Source: Vibrio sp. Hep-1b-8 (GTDB lineage: Bacteria > Pseudomonadota > Gammaproteobacteria > Enterobacterales > Vibrionaceae). From it: 64,000 nucleotides of DNA. Position numbers and translations under genes: made by a program. Below are positions 27,361 to 35,592 of this stretch, piece by piece. Every line of letters begins with the position of its first letter. Positions within the stretch are counted from its first letter, which is position 1. The stretch spans positions 1 through 64,000 of the forward strand of contig NZ_QEWN01000116.1 in NCBI RefSeq assembly GCF_006124995.1, given 5' to 3'. The notes below the pieces were generated by a model. The model saw nothing but the letters and a program-made list of their open reading frames with translations, ran no database searches and was not told where the DNA came from.

Positions 27361-27948
27361 ATGCTACAGAATCCTCTTCAGCTTCGCCTTGAGAAGTTAG
27401 AACCATGGAAACAGATTACCTTTATGGTGAGCTTGTGTGAACGTATGTATCCAAACTTCGCAATGTTTTGTGAAAGCACCAAGTTTGCCGAAGCGCGAAT
27501 TTATCGTGATATTTTGGATAGTATTTGGGAACAGTTAACCGTTAAAACCGCCAAAGTGAACTTTGAGCGCCAGCTAGAAAAGTTAGAAGAAATTATTCCT
27601 AGCTCAGAGGATTTCGACTTCTATGGTGTTTATCCAGCCATTGACGCATGTGTGGCTCTGTCCGATCTTCTTCACGGCTTGCTAGATAGAGACTACCTGT
27701 ATGAAAACATGCATAAGGTTAGCCAACAATCTGTAATGACGGTTGCTCAACTAGAAGAAGCGCAAACGGGTGAAGAGATTACTAACGAAAACCAGAAAGA
27801 GAATGAAGCGGTTTGCGGTGAATGGGATGTGCAATGGGCAATCTTCCGTCCACTTCGTGAAGCAGAAGAGCGTGATATTGAGTTGATTAAAGACTTACGT
27901 TTTGAACTGCGTGATGAAGGTGTCAGTAATATCGGTATAGAGATCTAG
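27361..27948 (+). CDS. yjaG: YjaG family protein (DUF416)
   Basis: A 195-residue cytoplasmic protein that matches E. coli YjaG nearly throughout: MLQNPLQLRLEKLEPWKQIT at the start, YGVYPAIDACVALSDL in the middle and ERDIELIKDLRFELRDEG at the end. Function is unknown. Upstream in-frame codons to base 27262 could extend it by a hydrophobic segment, but the family start is at this ATG. As in E. coli it lies near hupA, here with a CNNM gene between. Confidence 0.92.
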   Translation: MLQNPLQLRLEKLEPWKQITFMVSLCERMYPNFAMFCESTKFAEARIYRDILDSIWEQLTVKTAKVNFERQLEKLEEIIPSSEDFDFYGVYPAIDACVALSDLLHGLLDRDYLYENMHKVSQQSVMTVAQLEEAQTGEEITNENQKENEAVCGEWDVQWAIFRPLREAEERDIELIKDLRFELRDEGVSNIGIEI

Positions 27949-27956
27949 AAAGCTGC

Positions 27957-27980
27957 GAGTATCTAGCTTCTAGCTATGAG
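27957..27980 (+). repeat. short heptamer run, plus orientation
   Basis: GAGTATC, TAGCTTC and TAGCTAT follow yjaG directly. Together with the minus-oriented array after the terminator they form an inverted pair around the hairpin. Confidence 0.7.
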
Positions 27981-27997
27981 TAAACAGGAAAAAGAGA

Positions 27998-28022
27998 AGG
28001 GTTGACATAAAACGTCAACCCT
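27998..28022. terminator. bidirectional terminator between yjaG and the CNNM gene
   Basis: AGGGTTGAC and its complement surround a seven-base loop. AAAGAG on one side and CTCTTT-CTTTT on the other extend the stem and supply T-runs in both directions. Confidence 0.9.
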
Positions 28023-28034
28023 CTTTCTTTTCGC

Positions 28035-28090
28035 CACTCGCAACTCGCAACTCGCCACTCGCCACTCGCCACTCGCTACTCGCTACTCGC
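28035..28090 (-). repeat. heptamer array, 8 units, minus orientation
   Basis: Units CACTCGC, AACTCGC and TACTCGC (minus: GAGTGGC, GAGTTGC, GAGTAGC) follow the terminator and enter the CNNM gene, providing its last codons and stop. Confidence 0.96.
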
Positions 28091-29149
28091 CTTTTCGTCA
28101 TCATCGCGACTTTCGATAACGCCGTGGGTTTTCTTCCACTTCTCCCAGCGTTCAAAGGCAAGCTCCTGCATATCCGTTGCACGGTCAGCTTCGTCAACAA
28201 TCTCTTCACCAACTAAGTGCTCGAAAACGTCTTCAAGGGTTAAGATCCCTTGAATCGTACCGTATTCATCGACCACCATGGCCAGTTGCAGGCGCTTTGC
28301 CATCATTTGTTCAAAGGCTTTTGGTAGCTTAATGGTGTTGAGCAGAACATGGACTGGGCGCATTACCGCTCCGAGTTGTTTTTCTCCACTACCAGCGTGT
28401 TGCAGTTTGAACAGTTCGAGGCGGTGTACAAAACCAATAATATTGTCCGTAGACTGGCTGTAGACCAGAGGACGAGAAAACGGCGAATCTTTATGACGGT
28501 CAAGAAACTCATTGATTGTCATTTCTGCATCAACGCGAAAAACCACTGGGCGAGGGGTCATGACCTGTGTGACAAGTACATCTTGAATACCCAGAAGGTT
28601 GTTGAGCATCTTTGACTCACCTTCGGCAAACTCTCCGCTCTCGCGCGCAAGAATCGCCATTGCCGATAGTTCATCACGCATTTTTGGTGCTTGATGCCCT
28701 CGAGATAGGCGTTTGGTTATCTGCTCTGAGAACCACACAAACGGAGTCAGCGCCCATACCATCCAGCGCAGAGTAGTTGCAGCCATTGGTGCTAGCTGAC
28801 GCCAGTAGGTCGCACCAATAGTTTTCGGTACGATTTCTGACAACACAAGTATGCCTAGCGTCAGTACGCCAGAGAATACACCAAGCCATTCGCTACCAAA
28901 TACCACGGCAGCCTGAGCACCTGCTGTTGCCGCACCGATTGTGTGTGCAATCGTGTTTAGCGTCAGAATCGAAGCCAGTGGTCGGTCGATATCTGTTTTT
29001 AACTTAGCCAATGAGGTGGCAGCAGGGTGGCCTTGCTGACGCAATTGGGCGATATAACTTGGTGAGATACTCAGAAGAACCGCTTCTAAAACGGAGCAGA
29101 TAAACGATACGCCAATCGCAACAGAGACGTATATTGTTAGCAGAAACAT
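28076..29149 (-). CDS. CNNM transmembrane and CBS-domain protein (CorB/hemolysin C family)
   Basis: A 357-residue inner-membrane protein. The N-terminal CNNM domain has about four membrane segments up to residue 150. A linker follows, then two CBS domains (VTQVMTPRPVVFRVDAE and LQLAMVVDEYGTIQGILTLE). Relatives bind Mg-ATP and are linked to magnesium or cobalt export and resistance. It lacks a clear C-terminal CorC/HlyC transporter-associated domain, so it is a short form. The last residues (KASSE) and the TAG stop are supplied by heptamer repeats. Confidence 0.88.
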   Translation of the reverse strand: MFLLTIYVSVAIGVSFICSVLEAVLLSISPSYIAQLRQQGHPAATSLAKLKTDIDRPLASILTLNTIAHTIGAATAGAQAAVVFGSEWLGVFSGVLTLGILVLSEIVPKTIGATYWRQLAPMAATTLRWMVWALTPFVWFSEQITKRLSRGHQAPKMRDELSAMAILARESGEFAEGESKMLNNLLGIQDVLVTQVMTPRPVVFRVDAEMTINEFLDRHKDSPFSRPLVYSQSTDNIIGFVHRLELFKLQHAGSGEKQLGAVMRPVHVLLNTIKLPKAFEQMMAKRLQLAMVVDEYGTIQGILTLEDVFEHLVGEEIVDEADRATDMQELAFERWEKWKKTHGVIESRDDDEKASSE

Positions 29150-29479
29150 AAATGTCCTATGTGGTGTTATGCCCCCATCGAATTTTGCATGAAAAGCGCA
29201 ACTTTTCTTGCCTGCGCATTATTGATGTGAGCATTTTCTATTCGCTTTAAGTCCCGAAATATCAGGCTTTACGGGCTATTGCATGCTTATAAATAAGGCT
29301 AAAGATGGTTAAAAACAAGTATTAAGTTTCTCTGTCACAGTAACAAATTGTGAGTTAATGCTCAGATTATGGTTAAAAGTACGTCATGAGAGCTAAAGAT
29401 CGCTTACAAACCTTTGCCAGATAGGGCATTTATGATTTAGAGTGAGGGGAATTCGATAACCTATGAGAAGGGAAACCTA
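29150..29479. other. 330-base gap upstream of hupA
   Basis: The gap between the divergent CNNM and hupA genes has no coding sequence. It is AT-rich toward hupA and must hold both promoters. A strong ribosome site (GAAGGGAAACCT) precedes hupA. No clear operator or repeat could be recognised. Confidence 0.5.
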
Positions 29480-29752
29480 ATGAACAAGACCCAATTAATC
29501 GACTTTATCGCAGAGAAAGCAGATCTATCTAAAGCACAAGCTAAAGCTGCTCTTGAAGCAACTCTTGAAAGTGTGACTGGTGCACTGAAAGAGGGTGACC
29601 AAGTTCAACTAATTGGTTTTGGTACATTCAAAGTTAACCACCGTGCTGCACGTACTGGCCGTAACCCTAAAACAGGTGCTGAGATCCAAATCGCAGCGGC
29701 AAATGTACCAGCATTCGTAGCAGGTAAAGCACTGAAAGATTCAGTGAAATAA
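29480..29752 (+). CDS. hupA: DNA-binding protein HU-alpha
   Basis: A 90-residue nucleoid protein. It has the HU start [20 protein letters not shown] and the DNA-grasping arm signature [20 protein letters not shown]. It bends and compacts DNA as a dimer. The next gene is the yjaH homolog, the order also seen in E. coli. Confidence 0.98.
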   Translation: MNKTQLIDFIAEKADLSKAQAKAALEATLESVTGALKEGDQVQLIGFGTFKVNHRAARTGRNPKTGAEIQIAAANVPAFVAGKALKDSVK

Positions 29753-29834
29753 TTAAGTACCGATTTCAGAGTCAATCGCTCTAGATTGTATATAATGCGT
29801 CAAGGTAGTCCCTATCTTGGCGTATATTTGTTTT

Positions 29835-30536
29835 ATGAAGATGAAAAAGTTACTAGCCCCTTCACTAATCGCTTCTTTACTTATCGGTTGCTCTTCTAGC
29901 GTACCGACACCAAACCTTGACCAATATTCTGATTATACTGGTGGCCAGACTATTGGTGATGCGACTAGCTTATATTGGTATACCGAAAAGTTGAGCTTCC
30001 CATTTACTGCGGCTGATTATGTCAGTGCGGGCGACTACGGTTGGTATCAGACAGACTATCGCTGGGATGAAGGCCAACTTCGAGAATTGATTCGTGAGGG
30101 AGAGCAATTAAAAGACAATAAAGCGCTAGTGCCATATCGTATTCATGTACGTTTCAATAAAGATGGTGAGGCGGTTTATCAACAATATCGGCTTGATGGA
30201 CGTGTACTGCCGCTCAAATCTGAGAAATTAGCTTGGTTGAAACAAGAAGCGCTGAACATTTCCGATGTCACTAAAGGGCAGAGTCGAGACGGTTTAGCTC
30301 TTATTCAAGGCTATTGGGATGGTTCGACGTTTGATACTTGCTCAGGAAAGAGTTACTCAGAAGTTGAGTTTAACGAAACTTTGCCGAGTTTTGTCGTCAA
30401 CCGCCTATCCACGATTGACAGCTACGCGGCATTCCTTGGCACTACTCGTGGCAATCGAATCGTTGCTAGTGAATTGCTGATGCTTGCAGATGATAGTCAT
30501 GACTGCATCGAACGGCCGAGTCTGATTGAAGAGTAA
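29835..30536 (+). CDS. yjaH: DUF1481 lipoprotein (YjaH-like)
   Basis: A 233-residue protein with a type II signal peptide (MKMKKLLAPSLIASLLIGC), the lipidated cysteine being residue 19. The mature part is soluble, rich in W and Y and has two further cysteines (DTCSG and HDCIE) that may form a disulfide. The position after hupA and the DUF1481-type sequence match YjaH. Function is unknown, and outer-membrane anchoring is expected from the residues after the cysteine (SSS). Confidence 0.85.
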   Translation: MKMKKLLAPSLIASLLIGCSSSVPTPNLDQYSDYTGGQTIGDATSLYWYTEKLSFPFTAADYVSAGDYGWYQTDYRWDEGQLRELIREGEQLKDNKALVPYRIHVRFNKDGEAVYQQYRLDGRVLPLKSEKLAWLKQEALNISDVTKGQSRDGLALIQGYWDGSTFDTCSGKSYSEVEFNETLPSFVVNRLSTIDSYAAFLGTTRGNRIVASELLMLADDSHDCIERPSLIEE

Positions 30537-30581
30537 CTGTTAGCCAGCGACACTAGCCATCGGTGATGACCAGAATAAACA

Positions 30582-30610
30582 AAAGGCTTGGTATTGATGA
30601 CCAAGCCTTT
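30582..30610. terminator. bidirectional terminator between yjaH and purD
   Basis: A perfect ten-base stem AAAGGCTTGG with its complement and a nine-base loop lies between the convergent genes. Runs of A and T flank it. Confidence 0.9.
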
Positions 30611-30617
30611 AACGTTT

Positions 30618-30666
30618 TAGAAGCTAGAAGCTAGAAGCTAGAAGCTAGAAGCTAGAAGCTAGAAGC
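30618..30666 (-). repeat. heptamer array, 7 perfect units, minus orientation
   Basis: Seven identical TAGAAGC units (minus strand, rotated: TAGCTTC) fill the space from the terminator to the purD stop codon, which uses the last base of the array. Confidence 0.97.
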
Positions 30667-31955
30667 TATTTCCCTTGCTCGCGTTCAATCGCTCTGTAGC
30701 CGATGTCATGACGATGGAACATTCCGTTCCAACTAACTTGTTTAGCGAGTACGTAAGCGCGTTCCTGAGCCTCTGAGACGCTGTTTCCAAGCGCCGTCGC
30801 GCATAGAACACGGCCACCGTTAGTGACCACATCGCCATCAGCATTGTTGGTTGTGCCAGCGTGGAAGATTTTCTCTCCTTCCTGCTCATTCGCTGGGAGA
30901 GAAATGACATCACCTTTCGCATAATCACCCGGGTAGCCACCTGCCGCCAGCACCACACCGATAGAAGCGCGAGGATCCCACTTAGATTCGGCTTCATCTA
31001 GCTTTTCGTCGATTGCCATCAAGCAAAGCTCAACAAGATCGGACTCCATACGCATCATTATTGGTTGCGTTTCTGGATCACCGAATCGACAGTTGTATTC
31101 GATCACTTTTGGCGTGCCTTCTTTGTCGATCATTAGACCAGCGTAAAGGAAACCTGTGTACGGTGCACCTTCAGCATCCATCCCACGAACGGTTGGGTAG
31201 ATAACCTCTTCCAAGATTCGCTCATGAATTTCAGGAGTAACCACTGGCGCAGGAGAGTAAGCACCCATACCACCGGTATTCGGGCCTGTGTCTTTGTCAC
31301 CGACACGCTTGTGGTCTTGGCTGGTGGCCATTGGTAGTACGCTTTTTCCATCGACCATAACGATAAAGCTAGCTTCTTCACCGTCGAGAAACTCTTCAAT
31401 GACAACACGACTACCTGCTTCACCAAACGCGTTACCCGCCAACATGTCTTTAATCGCTTCTTCCGCTTCTTCTAGCGTCATTGCAACAATAACGCCTTTA
31501 CCAGCGGCTAGGCCGTCAGCTTTTACGACGATAGGTGCGCCTTGCTCACGAACATAAGCAAGTGCTGGTTCAATTTCAGTGAAGTTTGCGTAAGCCGCCG
31601 TTGGAATATTGTGGCGTGCTAAGAAGTCTTTGGTGAAAGCTTTAGAACCTTCCAGCTGAGCAGCGGCTTGCGTAGGGCCAAAGATAGGCAGACCCGCTTC
31701 ACGGAAAGCGTCAACCACACCGATTACTAATGGAGCTTCAGGGCCGACTATAGTCAGCTCAATCTGTTTTTCTTTCGCAAAAGCGACCAGCTCAGAAATA
31801 CTCTCAACGCCGATGTTGACGTTCTCAAGTTTAGGCTCAAGTGCTGTACCTGCGTTACCTGGTGCAATAAAAACAGTTTCTACATTTGGGTTTTGTGCCG
31901 CTTTCCAGCCAAGAGCATGTTCACGACCACCAGAACCAATAATCAATACGTTCAT
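30666..31955 (-). CDS. purD: phosphoribosylamine--glycine ligase
   Basis: A 429-residue ATP-grasp enzyme, the same length as E. coli PurD. It starts MNVLIIGSGGREHALGWK, and GAAGGA lies six bases upstream. It has FGPTQAAAQLEGSKAFTKDF, KADGLAAGKGVIVA and EYNCRFGDPETQP. It makes glycinamide ribonucleotide in the second step of purine synthesis. It is downstream of purH on the same strand, 116 bases apart, as in the usual purHD operon. The gap holds an inverted heptamer element. Confidence 0.97.
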   Translation of the reverse strand: MNVLIIGSGGREHALGWKAAQNPNVETVFIAPGNAGTALEPKLENVNIGVESISELVAFAKEKQIELTIVGPEAPLVIGVVDAFREAGLPIFGPTQAAAQLEGSKAFTKDFLARHNIPTAAYANFTEIEPALAYVREQGAPIVVKADGLAAGKGVIVAMTLEEAEEAIKDMLAGNAFGEAGSRVVIEEFLDGEEASFIVMVDGKSVLPMATSQDHKRVGDKDTGPNTGGMGAYSPAPVVTPEIHERILEEVIYPTVRGMDAEGAPYTGFLYAGLMIDKEGTPKVIEYNCRFGDPETQPIMMRMESDLVELCLMAIDEKLDEAESKWDPRASIGVVLAAGGYPGDYAKGDVISLPANEQEGEKIFHAGTTNNADGDVVTNGGRVLCATALGNSVSEAQERAYVLAKQVSWNGMFHRHDIGYRAIEREQGK

Positions 31956-31979
31956 TTTAAATCCTTCAATCAAATTGCT

Positions 31980-32046
31980 TAGCTTCGAATATCGAGTAGC
32001 GAGCTTCGAGTGATTGTTGTTAACCGTACTCGCTGCTCGCGACTCT
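31980..32046. repeat. inverted heptamer element inside the purH-purD gap
   Basis: Five plus-oriented units (TAGCTTC, GAATATC, GAGTAGC, GAGCTTC, GAGTGAT) are followed by an 11-base loop and three minus-oriented units (GTACTCG, CTGCTCG, CGACTCT). The transcript could fold into a hairpin between the two cistrons, like a REP element. Confidence 0.75.
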
Positions 32047-32070
32047 GCGCGAAGCGCTCTAGCTTCTTTT

Positions 32071-33678
32071 TTAGTGGCGGAAGTGACGCATACCCGTAAA
32101 GATCATCGCCATACCGTGCTCGTCTGCGGCTGCGATAACTTCGTCATCACGCATAGAGCCGCCTGGTTGAATTACACACTTAATGCCCGCTTCTGCTGCT
32201 GCATCGATACCATCACGGAATGGGAAGAATGCATCTGAAGCCATTACACAGCCTTCGACTTGCAGACCTTCGTCAGCCGCTTTAATACCAGCGATTTTGG
32301 CTGAGTAAACTCGGCTCATTTGACCTGCGCCAACACCGATAGTCATGTCGCCTTTTGAATAAACAATCGCGTTTGATTTAACGTACTTCGCAACTTTCCA
32401 GCAGAATAGCGCGTCTTTTAGCTCTTCATCTGTCGGTTGGCGTTTAGACACGACTTTAAGGTCATCTAGGTTTACCATGCCTTGATCGCGGTCTTGAACC
32501 AGAAGGCCACCGTTAACACGTTTAACATCAAAACCTGTCGTCTTGGTTGACCATTCACCACACTCAAGTAGACGAACGTTTTTCTTCGCTGCAACCACTT
32601 CAATCGCTTCAGCGGATACAGACGGTGCGATAATCACTTCAACGAACTGGCGCTCAACGATAGCCGTTGCTGTTTCAGCATCGAGCTCTTTGTTGAATGC
32701 GATAATGCCGCCGAATGCAGACGTTGGGTCCGTTTTGTATGCACGATCGTATGCCTCTAGGATGTTGCTACCGAGTGCTACACCACATGGGTTAGCGTGC
32801 TTAACGATGACACAAGCTGGCTCGTCGAACTCTTTAACACACTATAGTGCTGCATCAGTATCGGCAATGTTGTTGTAAGAAAGCGCCTTGCCTTGGATTT
32901 GGCGTGCAGTCGAAACGGATGCTTCTTCTGGGTTCGCTTCTACGTAGAAAGCGGCATCCTGGTGGCTGTTCTCACCGTAGCGCATATCTTGCTTCTTGAT
33001 GAACTGCTGGTTGAAAGTGCGAGGGAATTTGCTCTCTTCATCACCTTCTTTGCTTACGGTTTCAGGGGAAGCACCGTAAGATGGAACCATTGTGCCGAAG
33101 TAGTTAGCGATCATGCCGTCGTAAGCAGCCGTGTGCTCGAATGCGGCAATCGCTAGATCGAAGCGAGTTTCTAAGGTTAGAGAGTTATCGTTAGCATCCA
33201 TTTCTGCGATAACACGCTCGTAATCGTGAGCATTAACCACGATCGTTACGTCTTTGTGGTTTTTAGCAGCAGAACGAACCATTGTAGGGCCACCGATGTC
33301 GATGTTTTCTACGGCGTCAGCTAAGGTACAACCTTCTTTAGCAACGGTTTCTGCGAACGGATAGAGGTTAACGACTACGATGTCGATAGGGTTGATGCCG
33401 TGCTTTTCCATCACATCATCATCTTGACCTCGACGGCCAAGCACACCACCGTGAACTTTAGGGTGTAGAGTCTTAACACGACCGTCCATCATTTCTGGGA
33501 AACCAGTGTAGTCTGATACTTCTGTAACAGAGATCCCTTTCTCTGCTAGTAGGCGAGCTGTACCACCAGTGGATAGAATATCAACGCCACGGTTAGCAAG
33601 AGCTTGGGCAAACTCAACAATACCAGTTTTGTCTGATACGCTGATTAGGGCGCGGCGAATAGGACGAGCGTTAGTCAT
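32071..33678 (-). pseudogene. purH: purH (AICAR formyltransferase / IMP cyclohydrolase) with in-frame TAG at codon 279
   Basis: Across the whole span the frame encodes a normal PurH of about 535 codons. TAG (bases 32844-32842) stands in the segment that reads ADTDAALECVKEF in relatives, so GAG for glutamate has become TAG. The first 278 residues contain the complete IMP cyclohydrolase domain ([31 protein letters not shown]). The formyltransferase active-site block [11 protein letters not shown] lies about ten codons after the stop. Restart would only give about 188 residues. Without amber suppression the cell could not complete purine synthesis. The upstream sequence carries a likely PurR site. 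Confidence 0.93.
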
Positions 33679-33878
33679 GCTTCCATTTCCTCAAAGTCAC
33701 AGAGTTAATATATAAATAAAGATATTTGCCAAAAATGAACTTGTTCTTACGCTTTACTAGGTAAATAGCAGTAAAATATTGGCCAGTTTTGGTAAAGACC
33801 TTTCCAGCATTGGCTGGTGATAGACTAGTCTCTGAGTTTGATGGCGCACATTCTAACTAATTTATTACAAAAAAGCTC

Positions 33879-33894
33879 GCGCAATCGTTTGGCA
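33879..33894 (-). promoter_or_regulatory. candidate PurR box upstream of purHD
   Basis: GCGCAATCGTTTGGCA contains the PUR-box core GCAANCGNTT. It is about 200 bases upstream of the purH start and next to zntR. Placement suits repression of purHD transcription by PurR with purine bases. No binding evidence is available. Confidence 0.55.
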
Positions 33895-33963
33895 TTGCAA
33901 AATTAATTGCAAAAAGCTCGTCTTTTGACTTAAAAAGTAATGAAACAGTTAATAGGAAAAGTT

Positions 33964-34374
33964 ATGTTTCAGATCGGTGAACTGGCAAAACGGTGTAATG
34001 TCACCGCAGACACGCTGCGTTTTTATGAGAAAAACCAACTGATTAAGCCTGCTGGGCGAAGTGAGTCTGGCTACCGCTTATATAATCAACAAAACCAGAA
34101 TCAGGTCAGCTTTATCCTAAAGGCGAAAGATCTGGGTTTGAGTCTTGATGAGATTCGTGAATTGTTAGAGATAAAGCTAGAAGCAACAGAACATAGTTGT
34201 GCCGAAGTGAAAGCGATTACGAGTGCAAAGCTGAACTTGATTGATGAGAAAATTGGTGAGTTACAACGGATACGCAGTGCGTTGAAAAAAATCAATGATG
34301 CCTGCTGTGGGCATGTTGATGATGATGCGAGTCATTGTTCGATTCTCGGTGCGTTAGCCAGTGAAGAAAAGTGA
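33964..34374 (+). CDS. zntR: Zn(II)-responsive MerR-type regulator
   Basis: A 136-residue MerR-family protein. The helix-turn-helix reads FQIGELAKRCNVTADTLRFY, followed by a dimerising coiled coil. The metal site residues are a cysteine in EHSCAEV and the C-terminal ACCGHVDDDASHC, the ZntR pattern. In E. coli ZntR activates zntA, a zinc exporter. No zntA is in the window, so the target is elsewhere. The chosen ATG has GGAAAAG just upstream, and eight earlier in-frame codons are not part of the family. Confidence 0.92.
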   Translation: MFQIGELAKRCNVTADTLRFYEKNQLIKPAGRSESGYRLYNQQNQNQVSFILKAKDLGLSLDEIRELLEIKLEATEHSCAEVKAITSAKLNLIDEKIGELQRIRSALKKINDACCGHVDDDASHCSILGALASEEK

Positions 34375-34399
34375 TCCCACTCGGCGATACAAGGTGGCG

Positions 34400-35377
34400 T
34401 TAAGACGCGCGACGGATATTCGCTTTAAGCTCGGTTGTGCTTTTAATTTGAGGCAAGTTGTCGTAGTAGAGAGTAACCTGGTTGCGACCAGTCTGCTTTG
34501 AATAATACATCGCCTTGTCTGCCTGAACCATCAACTCGCGAACGGATGAGACTTGAGCGTTGAGTTCCGCAATCCCAATACTTACAGTAGGCAAGATAAT
34601 ATGACCATCAACATGGCAAGGTGTGGAGTCTATGGATTCGCGAATTCGCTCTGCGATGTCATAAGCTTGAATCGCATTCGTGTGGCCTAAAAGCACCCCA
34701 AATTCTTCTCCACCTAAACGACCAATATAATCGCTACCGCGAATCATCTCACGGCAGATGTGTGCTACTTGAGTAATCACTTCATCGCCAGAAAGGTGAC
34801 CAACTTGATCATTGATTTCTTTGAAGTGGTCAATATCAATCATTAAACAAGAGAGCCCTTGCTCTGAAGGGGAATGAAACTCTCGCTCTAAATGCAGCAT
34901 AAAAGCACGGCGATTTAAGATTCCTGTGAGTTCATCGGTTTCAGCGAGCTTCTTTAACTCCAGTTCTTGTTGACGAGCGAGAGTGGTTTCTCGCTCCTGC
35001 CACATAATGTATTTGGAGCCGTTTGTCAGAGTGATGGGCTTGAGCGTGGCTTCGAACCATCGCTCTTCGACACCACGCCATGCATCCAATTCTTCAATAG
35101 AAGACATAAGTAACTGACATGGAGTAACCGAGTAGCGAAGCTGAGTCGTTTGGTTGGATTTAAACGTTTGCGTTAAGCTCTGTTTCACGTTTTCAGCAAT
35201 GTGTGGAGGTACCATCTCGCTGAATGTTAGGTCTAGATTATCCGTGCTGTAAGGGGGAATTTGAACCGCACCACCAAAACTCTCCAAGATGCGACCACAC
35301 TCATCAAGGATCAGCAGTCGATCTGGCAGCTCTCGTAGCATCAGGCTTAGCCATTCTTCCCTTTGCATATCAGCCAT
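34400..35377 (-). CDS. diguanylate cyclase with N-terminal PAS-like sensor
   Basis: A 325-residue protein from MADMQREEWLS. Residues 5-130 look like a PAS-type sensing domain (LLILDECGRILESFGGAV). Then comes a GGDEF domain with DELTGILNRRAFMLHLEREF and the active site GRLGGEEFGVLLG. The product-inhibition site RGSD lies five residues before GGEEF. It should make cyclic di-GMP and be feedback-inhibited. No membrane segments are seen, so it is cytoplasmic. The sensed signal is unknown. A longer start adding 18 residues is possible. Confidence 0.9.
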   Translation of the reverse strand: MADMQREEWLSLMLRELPDRLLILDECGRILESFGGAVQIPPYSTDNLDLTFSEMVPPHIAENVKQSLTQTFKSNQTTQLRYSVTPCQLLMSSIEELDAWRGVEERWFEATLKPITLTNGSKYIMWQERETTLARQQELELKKLAETDELTGILNRRAFMLHLEREFHSPSEQGLSCLMIDIDHFKEINDQVGHLSGDEVITQVAHICREMIRGSDYIGRLGGEEFGVLLGHTNAIQAYDIAERIRESIDSTPCHVDGHIILPTVSIGIAELNAQVSSVRELMVQADKAMYYSKQTGRNQVTLYYDNLPQIKSTTELKANIRRAS

Positions 35378-35592
35378 GTAGCTTAGTCCGAACAAAAAAC
35401 GTAATCTTGCATTATATCCGGAGTGTTGCACTAAGCAATCGTATTAGATCACAGAATGACGAATGTTTAATCAGTTCATATCCCCGTTCAAGTCATCTCG
35501 TACAGATGGAATATTTATAGTTATAGCTATGGGTAGTGATTTTAAATTATACATACGTTTTTTATTCTCAATCTTATACTCAATCTCTTGCA

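Noticed and set aside
35432..35592. Left attachment site of the island as a direct repeat of the fis-side sequence
   Set aside because: Only a short T-rich resemblance to the fis terminator edge was seen, which is not convincing.
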